The position numbers were made by a program, and so were the translations under genes. This document shows, one piece after another, positions 45,386-54,863 of a stretch of 64,000 nucleotides of DNA; the first letter of the stretch is position 1, and every line of letters starts with the position of its first letter. The stretch is from assembly GCA_000432915.1 (NCBI GenBank), contig HF995228.1, positions 10,844 to 74,843 of the forward strand, read 5' to 3'. The notes under the pieces are model-generated. The model was not told the origin of the DNA. It worked only from the letters and a program-made list of their open reading frames with translations, and searched no databases. The DNA comes from Firmicutes bacterium CAG:194. Lineage in GTDB: Bacteria > Bacillota > Clostridia > Lachnospirales > Lachnospiraceae.

Positions 45386-46693
45386 CTACTCGATCGCTTT
45401 AAATGCTTCTGCCAGATCTTCAATGATATCATCAATATTTTCCGTTCCGATAGAAAGACGGATCGTGTTTGGCTTGATTCCCTGATCAAGCAGTTCTGCT
45501 TCATTGCATTCGGAATGTGTGGTAGAAGCCGGATGGATTGCAAGAGATTTCACATCTGCTACATTGGCGAGCAGAGAAAACAGCTCAAGCTGGTCGATAA
45601 AATCCTGCGCTTTTTTCGCGTCCCCCTTGATCTCGAAGGTAAAGATAGAACCGCCGCCGTTCGGGAAATATTTCTTGTAAAGCTTCTGCTGTTCCGGATC
45701 ATCGGATACGGAAGGATGATTTACCTTTTCTACCTGTGGCTGATCCTTTAAGAACTGTACTACCTTCAATGCATTTTCCACATGACGCTCTACACGCAGT
45801 GATAATGTTTCCAGTCCCTGCAAGAAGATGAACGCATGTACCGGTGATAAAGTTGCGCCCATATCACGCAGCAGGATCGCACGGATGTATGTCACAAAAG
45901 CAGCCGGTGCACAGTCTTTTGCGAAGCTGACACCATGATAAGATACGTTTGGCTCAACAAGCCATGGATATTTATCGCTCTTAGTCCAGTCAAATTTACC
46001 GCTGTCTACGATCACACCACCGATCGTTGTGCCATGTCCGCCAATGAATTTTGTTGCGGAATGTACAACGATATCTGCGCCATACTCGATCGGGCGCACC
46101 AGATAAGGGGTTGCAAATGTATTATCCACGATCAATGGAATATTGTGGGAATGTGCGATGTTTGCGATTCTTTCAATATCAACTACTTCTGAATTCGGAT
46201 TACCGAGTGTTTCGATCTCGATCGCTGTTGTATTTTCTTTGATTGCTGCTTCAATACCTTCATAATCAAAAGGATCTACGAATGTTGTTTCAATACCGTA
46301 ATCCGGCAGTGTATGTGCGAGCAGGTTATAGGTACCACCGTAAATATTCTTGGCTGCTACGATATGATCTCCTTTGTGTGCAACTGCCTGAAATGCATAA
46401 GTCAATGCTGCTGCTCCACTACCGACTGCAAGTGCTGCAACACCGCCTTCAAGTGCTGCGATTCTCTGTTCGAATACATCTTCTGTCGGGTTTGTCAGTC
46501 TTCCGTAAATGTTACCTGCATCACGAAGACCGAAACGGTCTGCTGCATGCTGGCTGTTATGGAATACATAAGAAGAAGTCAGATAAATCGGAACAGCTCT
46601 TGCATCCGTTACCGGATCCGGGCTTTCCTGTCCTACATGAAGCTGTAACGTTTCAAATTTTAATTTTCTTTCTGCATATGTTTTTTTACTCAT
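45386..46693 (-). CDS. metY: O-acetylhomoserine sulfhydrylase
   Basis: PLP enzyme that makes homocysteine (or cysteine) from O-acetylhomoserine and sulfide. About 435 residues, with the Schiff-base Lys in VVHSATKFIGGHGTT and the PLP-phosphate region GSGAAALTYA. I take the ATG at 46693; a GTG two codons earlier is the alternative. Strong promoter upstream, no SAM riboswitch or T-box seen. Monocistronic. Confidence 0.95.
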   Translation of the reverse strand: MSKKTYAERKLKFETLQLHVGQESPDPVTDARAVPIYLTSSYVFHNSQHAADRFGLRDAGNIYGRLTNPTEDVFEQRIAALEGGVAALAVGSGAAALTYAFQAVAHKGDHIVAAKNIYGGTYNLLAHTLPDYGIETTFVDPFDYEGIEAAIKENTTAIEIETLGNPNSEVVDIERIANIAHSHNIPLIVDNTFATPYLVRPIEYGADIVVHSATKFIGGHGTTIGGVIVDSGKFDWTKSDKYPWLVEPNVSYHGVSFAKDCAPAAFVTYIRAILLRDMGATLSPVHAFIFLQGLETLSLRVERHVENALKVVQFLKDQPQVEKVNHPSVSDDPEQQKLYKKYFPNGGGSIFTFEIKGDAKKAQDFIDQLELFSLLANVADVKSLAIHPASTTHSECNEAELLDQGIKPNTIRLSIGTENIDDIIEDLAEAFKAIE

Positions 46694-46793
46694 TTTCACT
46701 CACGCTCTGCCTTTGGCAGTCCTTTCTTTTTCTGTTTTCGTCCTGTCGTCTACCTCTTCCGGTAGTTTTTGTCTGTTTTCTTTTGATAGCATC

Positions 46794-46822
46794 ATAGTAG
46801 CATGAGTTTTCCCATCTGTCTA
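46794..46822 (-). promoter_or_regulatory. Promoter of metY
   Basis: On the minus strand TAGACA (46822-46817) and TACTAT (46799-46794) are 17 bases apart. The leader holds two small hairpins (CTACC-GGTAG and CTGCC-GGCAG), the second just before the start codon. Confidence 0.6.
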
Positions 46823-46851
46823 ATAGGAAAAAGAAACAACCGGTTATAGTT

Positions 46852-47694
46852 TCATTCTATAACCAGTCGTTCCATTAAAAGTGGCAGAGCCTGTTCAAAG
46901 TGTACCCCATACCAGTGTTTTTCATCTCCTGTCGTTGCTTCCATGGCAGCTAGAACAAAATCTGCGGCAAGTGCTGCTGCCTCTTTGATCTCCATACCCC
47001 TCATATAAGCACCTGTAAAAGCAGAGGCAAAACAATCCCCTGTTCCATAACCGTTTCTCGGTAATCTTCTCGTAAAATAATAAGAAACTCTGTCGGTTTC
47101 GCAGTTGTAGATTGCCACACCGATCTGATCCGGCGTATCACTGACTCCTTTTAAGATGATGTGCTTAGAGCCCAAGGCTGCAAGCCCTTTCAAAAGCACA
47201 TGCACCTCTGCCTCTGACATTCTTGTCCGGTACGGAAGCCCGGTCAGAAAGGCTGCCTCTGTCAGATTCGGTAAAAGCACATCTGCCTGCCCGCAAAGCT
47301 CCTTCATTTTATGTACATACGCCGTGTCAAAGCCTGTATACAACTTGCCAAAATCTGCCATGGCAGGATCAATGATGCACGGTGCATCATCCGTAAGCAG
47401 TTCTTTTCTGATCTCCTCTACCAGATTGATCTGCCGTATGTTTCCCAGATAACCTGTGTACAGACAGTCAAACCGAAAGCCCTCCTGTTTCCAGTGTTTC
47501 AGTATTCCCGGAATATCATCCGTCAGATCATGGAATGTATAATTTTTAAAAGAGCCGCCTGTGTGCGTGGAAAGCACCGCGGATGGCAGGATCACCGTTT
47601 CGATCCCGCATGCTGATATAATAGGAAGTGCTACCGTTAAAGAACACTGTCCCAGGCAGGAAATATCCTGCATTGTAAGTACACGTTTTGTCAT
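46852..47694 (-). CDS. pdxK: Pyridoxal/pyridoxamine kinase
   Basis: 280 residues from the ATG at 47694 (AGGG upstream); the 60-residue longer form has no ribosome site and runs over the ABC terminator. Ribokinase fold with QDISCLGQCS, YTGYLGN and the catalytic GYGTGDCFASAFTGA. Phosphorylates vitamin B6 forms for salvage; supplies the PLP used by the neighbouring MetY. Confidence 0.9.
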   Translation of the reverse strand: MTKRVLTMQDISCLGQCSLTVALPIISACGIETVILPSAVLSTHTGGSFKNYTFHDLTDDIPGILKHWKQEGFRFDCLYTGYLGNIRQINLVEEIRKELLTDDAPCIIDPAMADFGKLYTGFDTAYVHKMKELCGQADVLLPNLTEAAFLTGLPYRTRMSEAEVHVLLKGLAALGSKHIILKGVSDTPDQIGVAIYNCETDRVSYYFTRRLPRNGYGTGDCFASAFTGAYMRGMEIKEAAALAADFVLAAMEATTGDEKHWYGVHFEQALPLLMERLVIE

Positions 47695-47784
47695 ATTTCC
47701 CTGTTTTCCTTTGTTTCTAAGACTCGCAGATTTGCACTTCGTGCTCTGCAGCCGCTTCTTCGAAGCAGCTACTATATCATACGC

Positions 47785-47823
47785 AAAAACCGCAGGGATT
47801 TCAATATTTCCCTGCGGTTTTCT
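47785..47823 (-). terminator. Terminator of the ABC exporter operon
   Basis: AAAACCGCAGGGA and TCCCTGCGGTTTT form a 13-bp stem, with T-rich tail on the minus strand. Confidence 0.85.
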
Positions 47824-47873
47824 CTCTATTTTATATTTGAGACCGTTCTGATTTTCCGTTTTACGCCCTGTCA

Positions 47874-50600
47874 TTATTCACGGTTCTTCAGCACTTCAGC
47901 CGGTACCATCTTCTTCAGTCTGCCCACAAGCAGCTGATTGATGAACAGATAAAGAAGGATCACCGCTGCATAAATACCTGCATACAACTGCCAGCTAAAC
48001 GTCAGGTTCATGCCGCTGCAGACATTGGCAACCAGCATCGGATAGATTGCATCCATACATGCCTTGGCAAGTGGGATACAGATCAGTGCACCGGCTGCCA
48101 CCAGATAAAAGTTACCGCGCAGGTACAGCTTACCGATCTCTTTTGTGCGGTATCCGAAGATCTTGATCAGTGAAATATGAAAGGAAGACCGGTCGATCAT
48201 TACCTTCATCATCAAATACATGACAACACAGAAGATGATCACAGAACAGGCAAGCAGCATATAGATCATTGGCAGCATCATCTTAATGAAGATACCGGAT
48301 GCTTCTTCTACATCTTCCTTTGTCGTTGTCGCATATAATCTGCCGGACGGAATGGAAAGGTCCTTATCAGAAAATACAATATTGTAATAATCACTGCCTT
48401 CATGAAACAGTTCCCGCATACTGTCAATGTCCATAAAGATATAAAGGGAACTTGAGTACTGAGCAATGCCTACAATGTCAAAGGCGTATTTGGTATCTGT
48501 TTCTTCATCGTTTAAGACAAAGACATCCCCCTCACCGACATTATATTTCTGTGCGACTGCTGTGGAAATGACGATCTTATTTTTACCATCCTCCACCTTT
48601 GCATCAAAATACGGATTATCATCATGAATACCAAGAAGCGTGACATCCAGATTATAACCGAGACGTTCCTTCTTCAGCGTTTTGCCAAATGCCTCTTCGC
48701 CGCCTTCCGGTACTTTCTCTGTCGGATATTTATATGTATACATATAGGCGAATTTGGTATCTGCCTTATTTTCAATGTTGACATTCTGACACATCATGTA
48801 AATATCCAGTCCCATCATGACGATCAGCATGGAAACAAACATACCGAAAACAACCGCAAATGCGGAACGCATCTCTCGCAGCATCTGACGGATACGGAAT
48901 CTTGCTATAAATCCCATATTGCCGAGGTTCAGATCCCGGATCCTGCTTGCTTTCTGCTCCTTGCGCAGCATGGAAAGCACCGGTCTGGAAAGTTTCTTGC
49001 GGATCACCAGACAGTTGACGATCGCTGCAGTAAGTGCAGGCATAACAAAGGTGTAAACGATCAGGTATGGTGTATACTCAAACGCCGGTACCGGCAGTGA
49101 GAAGAAGCCGAAGCAATCCTGCATCTGCAGCCCGATTCCCCATTTACTGAAACCGATCAGTCCGCCGATCACGGAAGATACGGCTGAAACAACAACCGGA
49201 AGTGTAATGTAATGCAGCATCAGATCACCCGCCGTTACACCAAGTGCATACAATGCACCGATGACGCTGCTTTCCTGCTCAATGCCATGCACCACAAAAA
49301 CAGAGATAACGTAAGTAAACAGCACCATTAAGATCACACCTGCGATCAGTCCGCCGATCTTATTGATCTCCTGATCACCTGCTGCACCAAGCACTCTCGG
49401 GTTATCCTCTGCTACCAGGAAATATGTCATATTGCTGACATCCACATCGAAAATATCATCGATGATATCATCTGTATTATCTTTTAACTCCCGTACACCG
49501 TCCGCCAGTTCTTCACTTCCGTCTGCAGCTTCCTTTGCGCCATCCGTATATTCCTTTGTACCATCCACGTAGCTTTTCAGCTCCTGAAGCTGCATTCTGG
49601 CACCTCTTGCCACCATTCTCGCGCCCGGGTCGTTTGATTGGTTTACATAATCATTTAAAACCGTTTCAAAGTTATCTGCCGTTACCTCCTGAATGCCATA
49701 TCCCTTCAAAGCTTTATTTGCCTCATCCAGATAGGCATCAAAAATTTCATCTGCGCCGTCATTCAGGTCGTCACTGTAATCCCTCAGTTCACTCAGTCCG
49801 TCGCGCAGTTCATTTGCGCCGTCCACCAGATCATTTATGCCATTCTCCAGATCATCCTTTTTCCCCATTGTCTGATCCCAGTATTCCTGAAAATAAGTAT
49901 CCTTGACATCCTCTGCAGAAAATTCCAGCTTTTTCAGTTCTTCCTTTAACTGTGCATTGGTCAGGTTTCCTGGCAGCCTGTAAGCATAAACATACTCTTC
50001 CGTTTTTTCGCTCTTTCCGCTCTTTCGAAGCATGTCATAGGTATCTGCCGTTACAAAAGCAGTTCCGAAAATGCTGCTGTCCGCAGTGGTATCACTTGTC
50101 TGCTTCAGCGGTGCATCATAGTCCGGTGTAGAACCGATACCGACAATTTTGTAGGTCGCATCTGCCAATACGATGCTGTCTCCGACATGCAGATCCTTTT
50201 CCTCACAGTACCGCTTTTCCAGCACGATCTCGTCCTCAGTCTGTGCCAGCTTTCCTTCTTCCAGCGCAATCAGATCGATCTCTTCACGATTTTGGTATAC
50301 ACGAAGTGTACTGTGGTCTTCCATGCCAAAGTCCAGATAAAACTGTTTCTCCAGCTTGACACCCTTTTTTTCCAGCTTTTCCGTTTCTGTATCTGTCAGC
50401 GGGACAAATACACCGAATTGTCCGTCTTCCAACTGATTTTTTTCTGCCTGCTTTTCGGAACCGATGATGATCGTATCCGCTGCACCCACGATACTGACAA
50501 CCAGATACATGACAAATATGATCAGTGCAGAAAGTGCCAGATAACGAAACAGATTTTCTTTCAGATCCCGTAAGATTCTTTTCCGTAATACTTTCTGCAT
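47874..50600 (-). CDS. ABC exporter permease (FtsX/MacB type)
   Basis: 908 residues. One N-terminal helix, a large extracellular part, then two FtsX-type permease regions (near 425-560 and 760-890) with three helices each. The extracellular part (about 235-385) is a charged coiled coil with repeated L-x-x-G and DG steps, reminiscent of YhgE/Pip-type stalks. It starts one base after the ATPase gene. Likely exports a lipid, peptide or antibiotic; the substrate is unknown. Confidence 0.85.
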   Translation of the reverse strand: MQKVLRKRILRDLKENLFRYLALSALIIFVMYLVVSIVGAADTIIIGSEKQAEKNQLEDGQFGVFVPLTDTETEKLEKKGVKLEKQFYLDFGMEDHSTLRVYQNREEIDLIALEEGKLAQTEDEIVLEKRYCEEKDLHVGDSIVLADATYKIVGIGSTPDYDAPLKQTSDTTADSSIFGTAFVTADTYDMLRKSGKSEKTEEYVYAYRLPGNLTNAQLKEELKKLEFSAEDVKDTYFQEYWDQTMGKKDDLENGINDLVDGANELRDGLSELRDYSDDLNDGADEIFDAYLDEANKALKGYGIQEVTADNFETVLNDYVNQSNDPGARMVARGARMQLQELKSYVDGTKEYTDGAKEAADGSEELADGVRELKDNTDDIIDDIFDVDVSNMTYFLVAEDNPRVLGAAGDQEINKIGGLIAGVILMVLFTYVISVFVVHGIEQESSVIGALYALGVTAGDLMLHYITLPVVVSAVSSVIGGLIGFSKWGIGLQMQDCFGFFSLPVPAFEYTPYLIVYTFVMPALTAAIVNCLVIRKKLSRPVLSMLRKEQKASRIRDLNLGNMGFIARFRIRQMLREMRSAFAVVFGMFVSMLIVMMGLDIYMMCQNVNIENKADTKFAYMYTYKYPTEKVPEGGEEAFGKTLKKERLGYNLDVTLLGIHDDNPYFDAKVEDGKNKIVISTAVAQKYNVGEGDVFVLNDEETDTKYAFDIVGIAQYSSSLYIFMDIDSMRELFHEGSDYYNIVFSDKDLSIPSGRLYATTTKEDVEEASGIFIKMMLPMIYMLLACSVIIFCVVMYLMMKVMIDRSSFHISLIKIFGYRTKEIGKLYLRGNFYLVAAGALICIPLAKACMDAIYPMLVANVCSGMNLTFSWQLYAGIYAAVILLYLFINQLLVGRLKKMVPAEVLKNRE

Positions 50601-50601
50601 C

Positions 50602-51303
50602 TTATAAATCCTCCAATTCTCTTGCCGGAACTCTTACTTCGTTTTCATAGCTCTTATGGATCAGTCCGTCCTTGATGATCAGCACCTTATGTACCATGTT
50701 TTTGATGGAATTATTATGCGTAACGATCAGCATTGTCGTTCCGTATTTTGCATTGATCTCTTCCAGCAGGATCAGAATATCACGGCTTGTTTTGGAATCC
50801 AGCGCACCGGTCGGCTCATCACAGAGTAACAGTTTCGGATTTTTGATCAGTGCTCTTGCTATGGCACAACGCTGCTGCTGTCCACCGGAAAGCTGTGACG
50901 GAAATTTATTCTGGTGCTCCGTAAGTCCCAGCGTCTGCATCAGATCATTAATATCCAGCGGATGTTCTGTCAGATATTCACAGATCTGGATATTTTCCTT
51001 TACGGTCAGATTCGGAACCAGATTGTAAAACTGGAAGATAAAACCAAGCTGATCTCTTCTGTATTCGGACAACATATCCTGCTTCATTCCTACGATCTCT
51101 GTTCCGTCCACCATAATGGAACCTGATTCTGCAGTATCCAGTCCGCCGATGCAATTTAATAGTGTGGACTTGCCGGAACCACTCGTTCCCTGGATCACAC
51201 ACATTTGTCCTTTTTCCACTTCTGTATTGATTCCCTTCAATACCTGTACATAGCTTCCGTTTTCCCCATAGCTCTTTTTTAAGTCCCTGACCTCTAAATA
51301 CAT
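50602..51303 (-). CDS. ABC transporter ATP-binding protein (MacB/LolD type)
   Basis: 233 residues with Walker A GTSGSGKST, signature LSGGQQQR, Walker B LLLCDEPTGALD and the H-loop THNN. Pairs with the large permease downstream, with one base between. Its promoter region carries a palindrome identical in arms to that before the TetR gene. Confidence 0.95.
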   Translation of the reverse strand: MYLEVRDLKKSYGENGSYVQVLKGINTEVEKGQMCVIQGTSGSGKSTLLNCIGGLDTAESGSIMVDGTEIVGMKQDMLSEYRRDQLGFIFQFYNLVPNLTVKENIQICEYLTEHPLDINDLMQTLGLTEHQNKFPSQLSGGQQQRCAIARALIKNPKLLLCDEPTGALDSKTSRDILILLEEINAKYGTTMLIVTHNNSIKNMVHKVLIIKDGLIHKSYENEVRVPARELEDL

Positions 51304-51357
51304 TTTTCTCCTCCTGCCTGAAAATTTGGTTTTTCTAATTGAGATTTTTTCTCATTT

Positions 51358-51374
51358 ACATAACAGTGTTATGT
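51358..51374. promoter_or_regulatory. TetR operator before the ABC operon
   Basis: ACATAAC-AGT-GTTATGT, a near-perfect palindrome, lies 55 bases before the ATPase start. It shares its arms with 52333-52345. A weak -35 (TTGGAT) flanks it. Confidence 0.65.
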
Positions 51375-51410
51375 TTTGATCCAAATAATTGCGCACGGTT
51401 TACGTGCGCT

Positions 51411-51629
51411 TAGTTCTTGGGTTCCTTCCTCTTTCATACTCAAAAATCCCGCTACTTCGTAGCGCCGCAGCTTCGCTGCTTATGATTTTCTCTACTGGAA
51501 CCTCATCCCATGCATAATTGCCTGCGGCAATGGGCTGAGGCCGCATCATGCATCTTTGATGCATGACATACTACGCTCGGATGAAACCAAATGTCAGCTT
51601 CGCTGCCGCTTGGTTTCCTTCCTCGCTAC
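51411..51629. repeat. Multi-hairpin repeat, copy 1
   Basis: Order on the plus strand: a partial end of module X; module Y (AAAATC...GATTTT, 51443-51489) enclosing GCTAC-TTC-GTAGC and GCAGC-TTC-GCTGC; two more hairpins (ATTGCC-TGC-GGCAAT; TCATGCATC-TTT-GATGCATGA); then module X with outer stem GAAACCAA/TTGGTTTC and inner CAGC-TTC-GCTG. Module X overlaps the 3' end of the TetR gene. See copies at 59289 and 63500. Confidence 0.75.
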
Positions 51630-52235
51630 AAAGATGGACATCCAGCCGGCTACCAGATAGTCGACGATTTTTCCGATATGCTGCTGTGCTTTTTCCTCCG
51701 ACGGCTCGTGCTGCAGCATATGCACAAAAACATCGATCTGCATATGGGCAATCCAGTGGATCGTATAATCATCGATCCGATCTATCCCGGCTCTTGCCGA
51801 CATCCCGTCTGCCAGGAAACGGTAATGCTGTTCGGCGATCGCTACAAACTCATCTACGCAGTACTCGTATTTCGATCCCTGCGATTTTGTAATGGCAAGC
51901 AGCAGAATATCATAATTCTGATACATGGCATGCAGGATCTGCCGGGTCATCCTGATGTCATCCGCATCCTCAGTTTCATTCTGGACACCGCTTATGATCA
52001 TCTCCTGCTCCGCCTGAAAATGCTGCCGGATATACTCACGAAGCTTCTGTAAGGTTGGCTCTACCAGCTGCGTGAACAGATCTTCTTTATCCTGAAAGAA
52101 GAAGTAAAGTGCTCCGGTTGTCACACCTGCATTTTTGCAAATGCTGCGGAGACTTGCCTGTGTGTATCCTTTTTCTAAGAACTCCTGTCTGGCACTGGCA
52201 AGGAGCTTTTCCCTGGTTTCTTTTTCGTCTTTCAT
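51594..52235 (-). CDS. TetR-family regulator of the ABC exporter
   Basis: 213 residues. Helix-turn-helix at the N terminus (SLRSICKNAGVTTGALYFFF) and a helical ligand domain. The last ten residues (ARKETKRQRS) and the stop are encoded by repeat module X, so the natural end was replaced. Palindrome ATAAC-N3-GTTAT overlaps its own -10, and the same site stands before the ABC operon, so it should repress both. Confidence 0.9.
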   Translation of the reverse strand: MKDEKETREKLLASARQEFLEKGYTQASLRSICKNAGVTTGALYFFFQDKEDLFTQLVEPTLQKLREYIRQHFQAEQEMIISGVQNETEDADDIRMTRQILHAMYQNYDILLLAITKSQGSKYEYCVDEFVAIAEQHYRFLADGMSARAGIDRIDDYTIHWIAHMQIDVFVHMLQHEPSEEKAQQHIGKIVDYLVAGWMSIFVARKETKRQRS

Positions 52236-52332
52236 ATGTAAGCTCCTTCGTTCCCTTCTTATTGCGGTAAATCAGGACGTGCATCCATTTCAGCTCACTC
52301 TGCTCGGAGCTGCACGGTACAATAAAATATAG

Positions 52333-52372
52333 ATAACGTTGTTATGTTAGTGCAATTTTTGAGAGTTGTCAA
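52333..52372 (-). promoter_or_regulatory. tetR promoter with operator
   Basis: On the minus strand TTGACA (52372-52367) and TAACAT (52349-52344) are 17 bases apart. ATAAC-GTT-GTTAT (52333-52345) overlaps the -10, giving autorepression. Confidence 0.7.
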
Positions 52373-52389
52373 GTGTAAATTCTTATTTT

Positions 52390-53001
52390 TCAGGCTGTGG
52401 GATCGGGATATTTGATCAGTTCGTATAATTTACTGCCGTTTTTGCAGGTACGGACACCTGCCAGCTCCATGCCAAGATGTCTGTATTTATCGCTTTTCAG
52501 TTTTGCATCGGTATCCAGTACGACCGGAAGTCCCAATCTGTTGCCTTCTGCAAACGCAAGCTCCAATGCTTTCCGCATATAGCCCTGTCCCTGATATTCT
52601 TCCCGCACACATACCAGTCCGACAAACAGGTATTTTTGTTTTTTCTTTTTCAATTTCTTTTCAATGGAAGACGAGCCGCCGCTTCCGAGAATGCTGAGCA
52701 TCCGTACCACTTCACCAAAGGATGATCCTGCAAACATCCCTTTTATCAGCTTTTTACCTGCCTTCAGTCCCACTTTTTCATCACTGCGCTTATAGGCAAT
52801 AAACGCTTCCTGCTTCGGGCCTGTTGTATAAAGCATCCCTGCCTGCAGTACCATTTCCACATAGCCGTTGATATAGCTGACGACAGCATCTTTGCTGCTG
52901 TATGCGGAAACAAGCCCCTTCTCGCCCTGTGCATATTCATAATAACCGAACGCATGCCCGATCTCATTTATGTATTTTTCCGATAATGTTTCAACCTTCA
53001 T
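52390..53001 (-). CDS. GNAT-family N-acetyltransferase
   Basis: 203 residues. Acetyl-CoA loop motif REEYQGQGYMRKAL with the preceding strand LFVGLVCV, and a C-terminal strand LPVVLDTDA. Substrate unknown. It follows the broken alpha/beta hydrolase gene by 57 bases and may share its promoter. Confidence 0.8.
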   Translation of the reverse strand: MKVETLSEKYINEIGHAFGYYEYAQGEKGLVSAYSSKDAVVSYINGYVEMVLQAGMLYTTGPKQEAFIAYKRSDEKVGLKAGKKLIKGMFAGSSFGEVVRMLSILGSGGSSSIEKKLKKKKQKYLFVGLVCVREEYQGQGYMRKALELAFAEGNRLGLPVVLDTDAKLKSDKYRHLGMELAGVRTCKNGSKLYELIKYPDPTA

Positions 53002-53058
53002 GATTTCCCTCTCACATCTTTTATCTTTTTCATATATCGTTACTCTCTGCCCGCTTAT

Positions 53059-53882
53059 TCAGTCTAAGATCATGCACGCATCACAAACTTCTTTTACCCA
53101 GCGATCCGCATCCAGCAAAAGCTCTTCATGCTGCAGATCAAATTCACGGATATCAGGATCTGCAAAATGCAGTTTATAACGATCCAGATACTTTTCTCCC
53201 ATCTTTTTGGCATAGAAAACATGGATCACTGTGCCCGGCACATTGATATGTTCTCCAACCTTTGTATACAGATCGGTACAGAACTGGTTTTTCATGGACG
53301 TTTTGGAAATAAAGGACATATCCAGACTGCCATCCCCCTTCATGATCTCCATAAAACGTTTCATATAGTCGGAGCTGTCATTTCCATCGTTCATTTTCTT
53401 TTCAAACATCTTTTGAAACATGGAACTGCCTTTTCCTGTAATAAGCGGGTAAAACATTGGAATCATGATCGCCGTTTCCAGTTTTGCCAGCCACTTCGGT
53501 GCCTGATCCATATCGCTGGAGCCGATGATCGCATGCTCAATATGGATCTTGCGGCGGCTGACCAGAAGTGATACAAAAGAACCGCCAAGTGAACAACCAT
53601 AAAACCCACAAAGTTACCGCCAAGTGAACAACCATAAGCCGCATAAAGTTTTCCATCCAGCTTTTCCCTGATGTACTGCTCAATCTTTTCTGTTTCATCC
53701 AGTTCGGAAATAAATGTGGAATGCTCTGTCTCATCAAATCCGCTATAGCTGACAACCAGCGTGCGGAAGTGCTCCGAAAGTCCCGGGATCACATGCCCGA
53801 AATTCGATTTCCAATAACAGCAGGTTCCGGGGAACAGCATGATAACCGGCTTATCCGCCTCTCCGAATTCATATACTTTCAT
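53059..53882 (-). pseudogene. Alpha/beta hydrolase broken by a 35-bp duplication
   Basis: The gene starts MKVYEFGEADKPVIMLFPG and reaches the nucleophile elbow AYGCSLGG. A 22-bp sequence then repeats (53616-53637 and 53581-53602) with a 13-base spacer, which adds 35 bases and shifts the frame. Removing one copy restores AYGCSLGGSFVSLLVSRR and joins cleanly to the C-terminal part, which runs to 53059. So an intact gene of about 260 codons existed recently. An extended -10 (TGCTAGAAT) and a near-match to the TTAG-N6-CTAA operator lie upstream. Possible roles include esterase or siderophore hydrolase; undecided. Confidence 0.82.
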
Positions 53883-53901
53883 ATGTATCCACCTCGTATT
53901 A

Positions 53902-53917
53902 GTTAGTCTTTTCTAAT
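53902..53917. promoter_or_regulatory. Near-match to the GTTAG-N6-CTAAC operator
   Basis: GTTAGTCTTTTCTAAT differs from the feo sites only in the last base and lies at the promoter of the hydrolase pseudogene. Confidence 0.4.
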
Positions 53918-54015
53918 CACGGTTATTCTAGCATACCCCTGCGCATTTTTCTACTGTCTGTATTATTTTCTATGTACTATTTTCAATTTTCGTCTTGCAA
54001 TATATATTATGTAAA

Positions 54016-54486
54016 CTAATTAGCTGTTTCCTTACACACATCGACCCAGGAAGCCCCTGTGATCTGTGCAAGCTCCGCAACAGAAAGTCTGACTGCACTA
54101 TGGTCATCTCCCGCTGCCGGATACACGGTTTCAAACTGCTTCAGGCTTTCATCCAGATAAACGGTGATGCCTTCTTTGATCCCAAACGGGCAGACACCGC
54201 CGGGCGCATGTCCGACTGCTGCTTCCACTTCCTCAAATGGGATCATCTTTGCCTTTATATGAAAGGTTTCTTTGTATTTCCGGTTATCAATCCTTGCCGT
54301 CCCTTCTGTCAAGATCAGTATTACCTGCTCTCCCTGATAAAAAGACATGGTTTTCGCGATCATTCCCGGCTCTACCCCAAGTGCCGCCGCTGCCAGATCA
54401 ACTGTCGCCGTTGACTGCTCCAGCTTTATGATCCTATCCGCAAATCCTGCCTGTTTTAAATATGCTTCTGCTTTCTCAAGCGCCAT
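54016..54486 (-). CDS. YbaK/EbsC-like aminoacyl-tRNA deacylase
   Basis: 156 residues from the ATG at 54486 (GGAGG eight bases upstream). YbaK fold with IAKTMSFYQGEQVILILTEG, GHAPGGVCPFGI and the Lys near the start of the fold. Such proteins remove wrongly attached amino acids from tRNA (Cys-tRNAPro and similar). It stands alone. Confidence 0.88.
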   Translation of the reverse strand: MALEKAEAYLKQAGFADRIIKLEQSTATVDLAAAALGVEPGMIAKTMSFYQGEQVILILTEGTARIDNRKYKETFHIKAKMIPFEEVEAAVGHAPGGVCPFGIKEGITVYLDESLKQFETVYPAAGDDHSAVRLSVAELAQITGASWVDVCKETAN

Positions 54487-54543
54487 CTGTCTTTCCTCCC
54501 TGTCATCTGTTCGTTTTCTAAACACCGTGTCTCTCATGAGCAC

Positions 54544-54863
54544 AGCCCGGATGAATTCTGCCCAACATTCATCCGACGGGTAGATTATAGCATCTTTCCG
54601 TCCAATTTAATATCTTTCTGTCACGGTCTTTTTATCAAAGCTTTTCATCCGTTTTGTCAGTTTCTGTTAGAAAAAAATAACAAACAGACGATACACTTTA
54701 AACAAAGACAAGATTCGCCATAACAGAGACGAGATGCGCTCTGCGAATCTCGCTCTGATTAGCGGTCGTCAAATGCACCGCATAAATGCGTGCATTTTCC
54801 TCGTCGCCATAACAAAAAAAGAAAGGCCGGATCTTCCGGTCTTTCTTTTTCTAACTTTTTATC
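54544..54863. repeat. Repeat A copy 1, in a 320-base gap
   Basis: The gap holds the 5' leader of the YbaK-like gene, the repeat element A (54728-54805, bounded by GACGAG and CTCGTC), and the trpS terminator (54815-54850). Inside A, AATGCAC/GTGCATT and GCAT/ATGC form a hairpin. TCGCCATAACA (54715-54725 and 54804-54814) flanks the element as a direct repeat. A second copy lies at 59217-59287. Confidence 0.6.
54815..54850 (-). terminator. Terminator of trpS
   Basis: GAAAGACCGGA pairs with TCCGGCCTTTC on the minus strand, followed by TTTTTTT. Confidence 0.75.

Noticed and set aside
46700..46851. SAM riboswitch or T-box before metY
   Set aside because: Only two small hairpins; none of the conserved riboswitch or T-box blocks are visible.
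54715..54814. Target-site duplication proving transposition of repeat A
   Set aside because: The other copy lacks the same flanking direct repeat, so the 11-bp repeats may be part of an older tandem copy.
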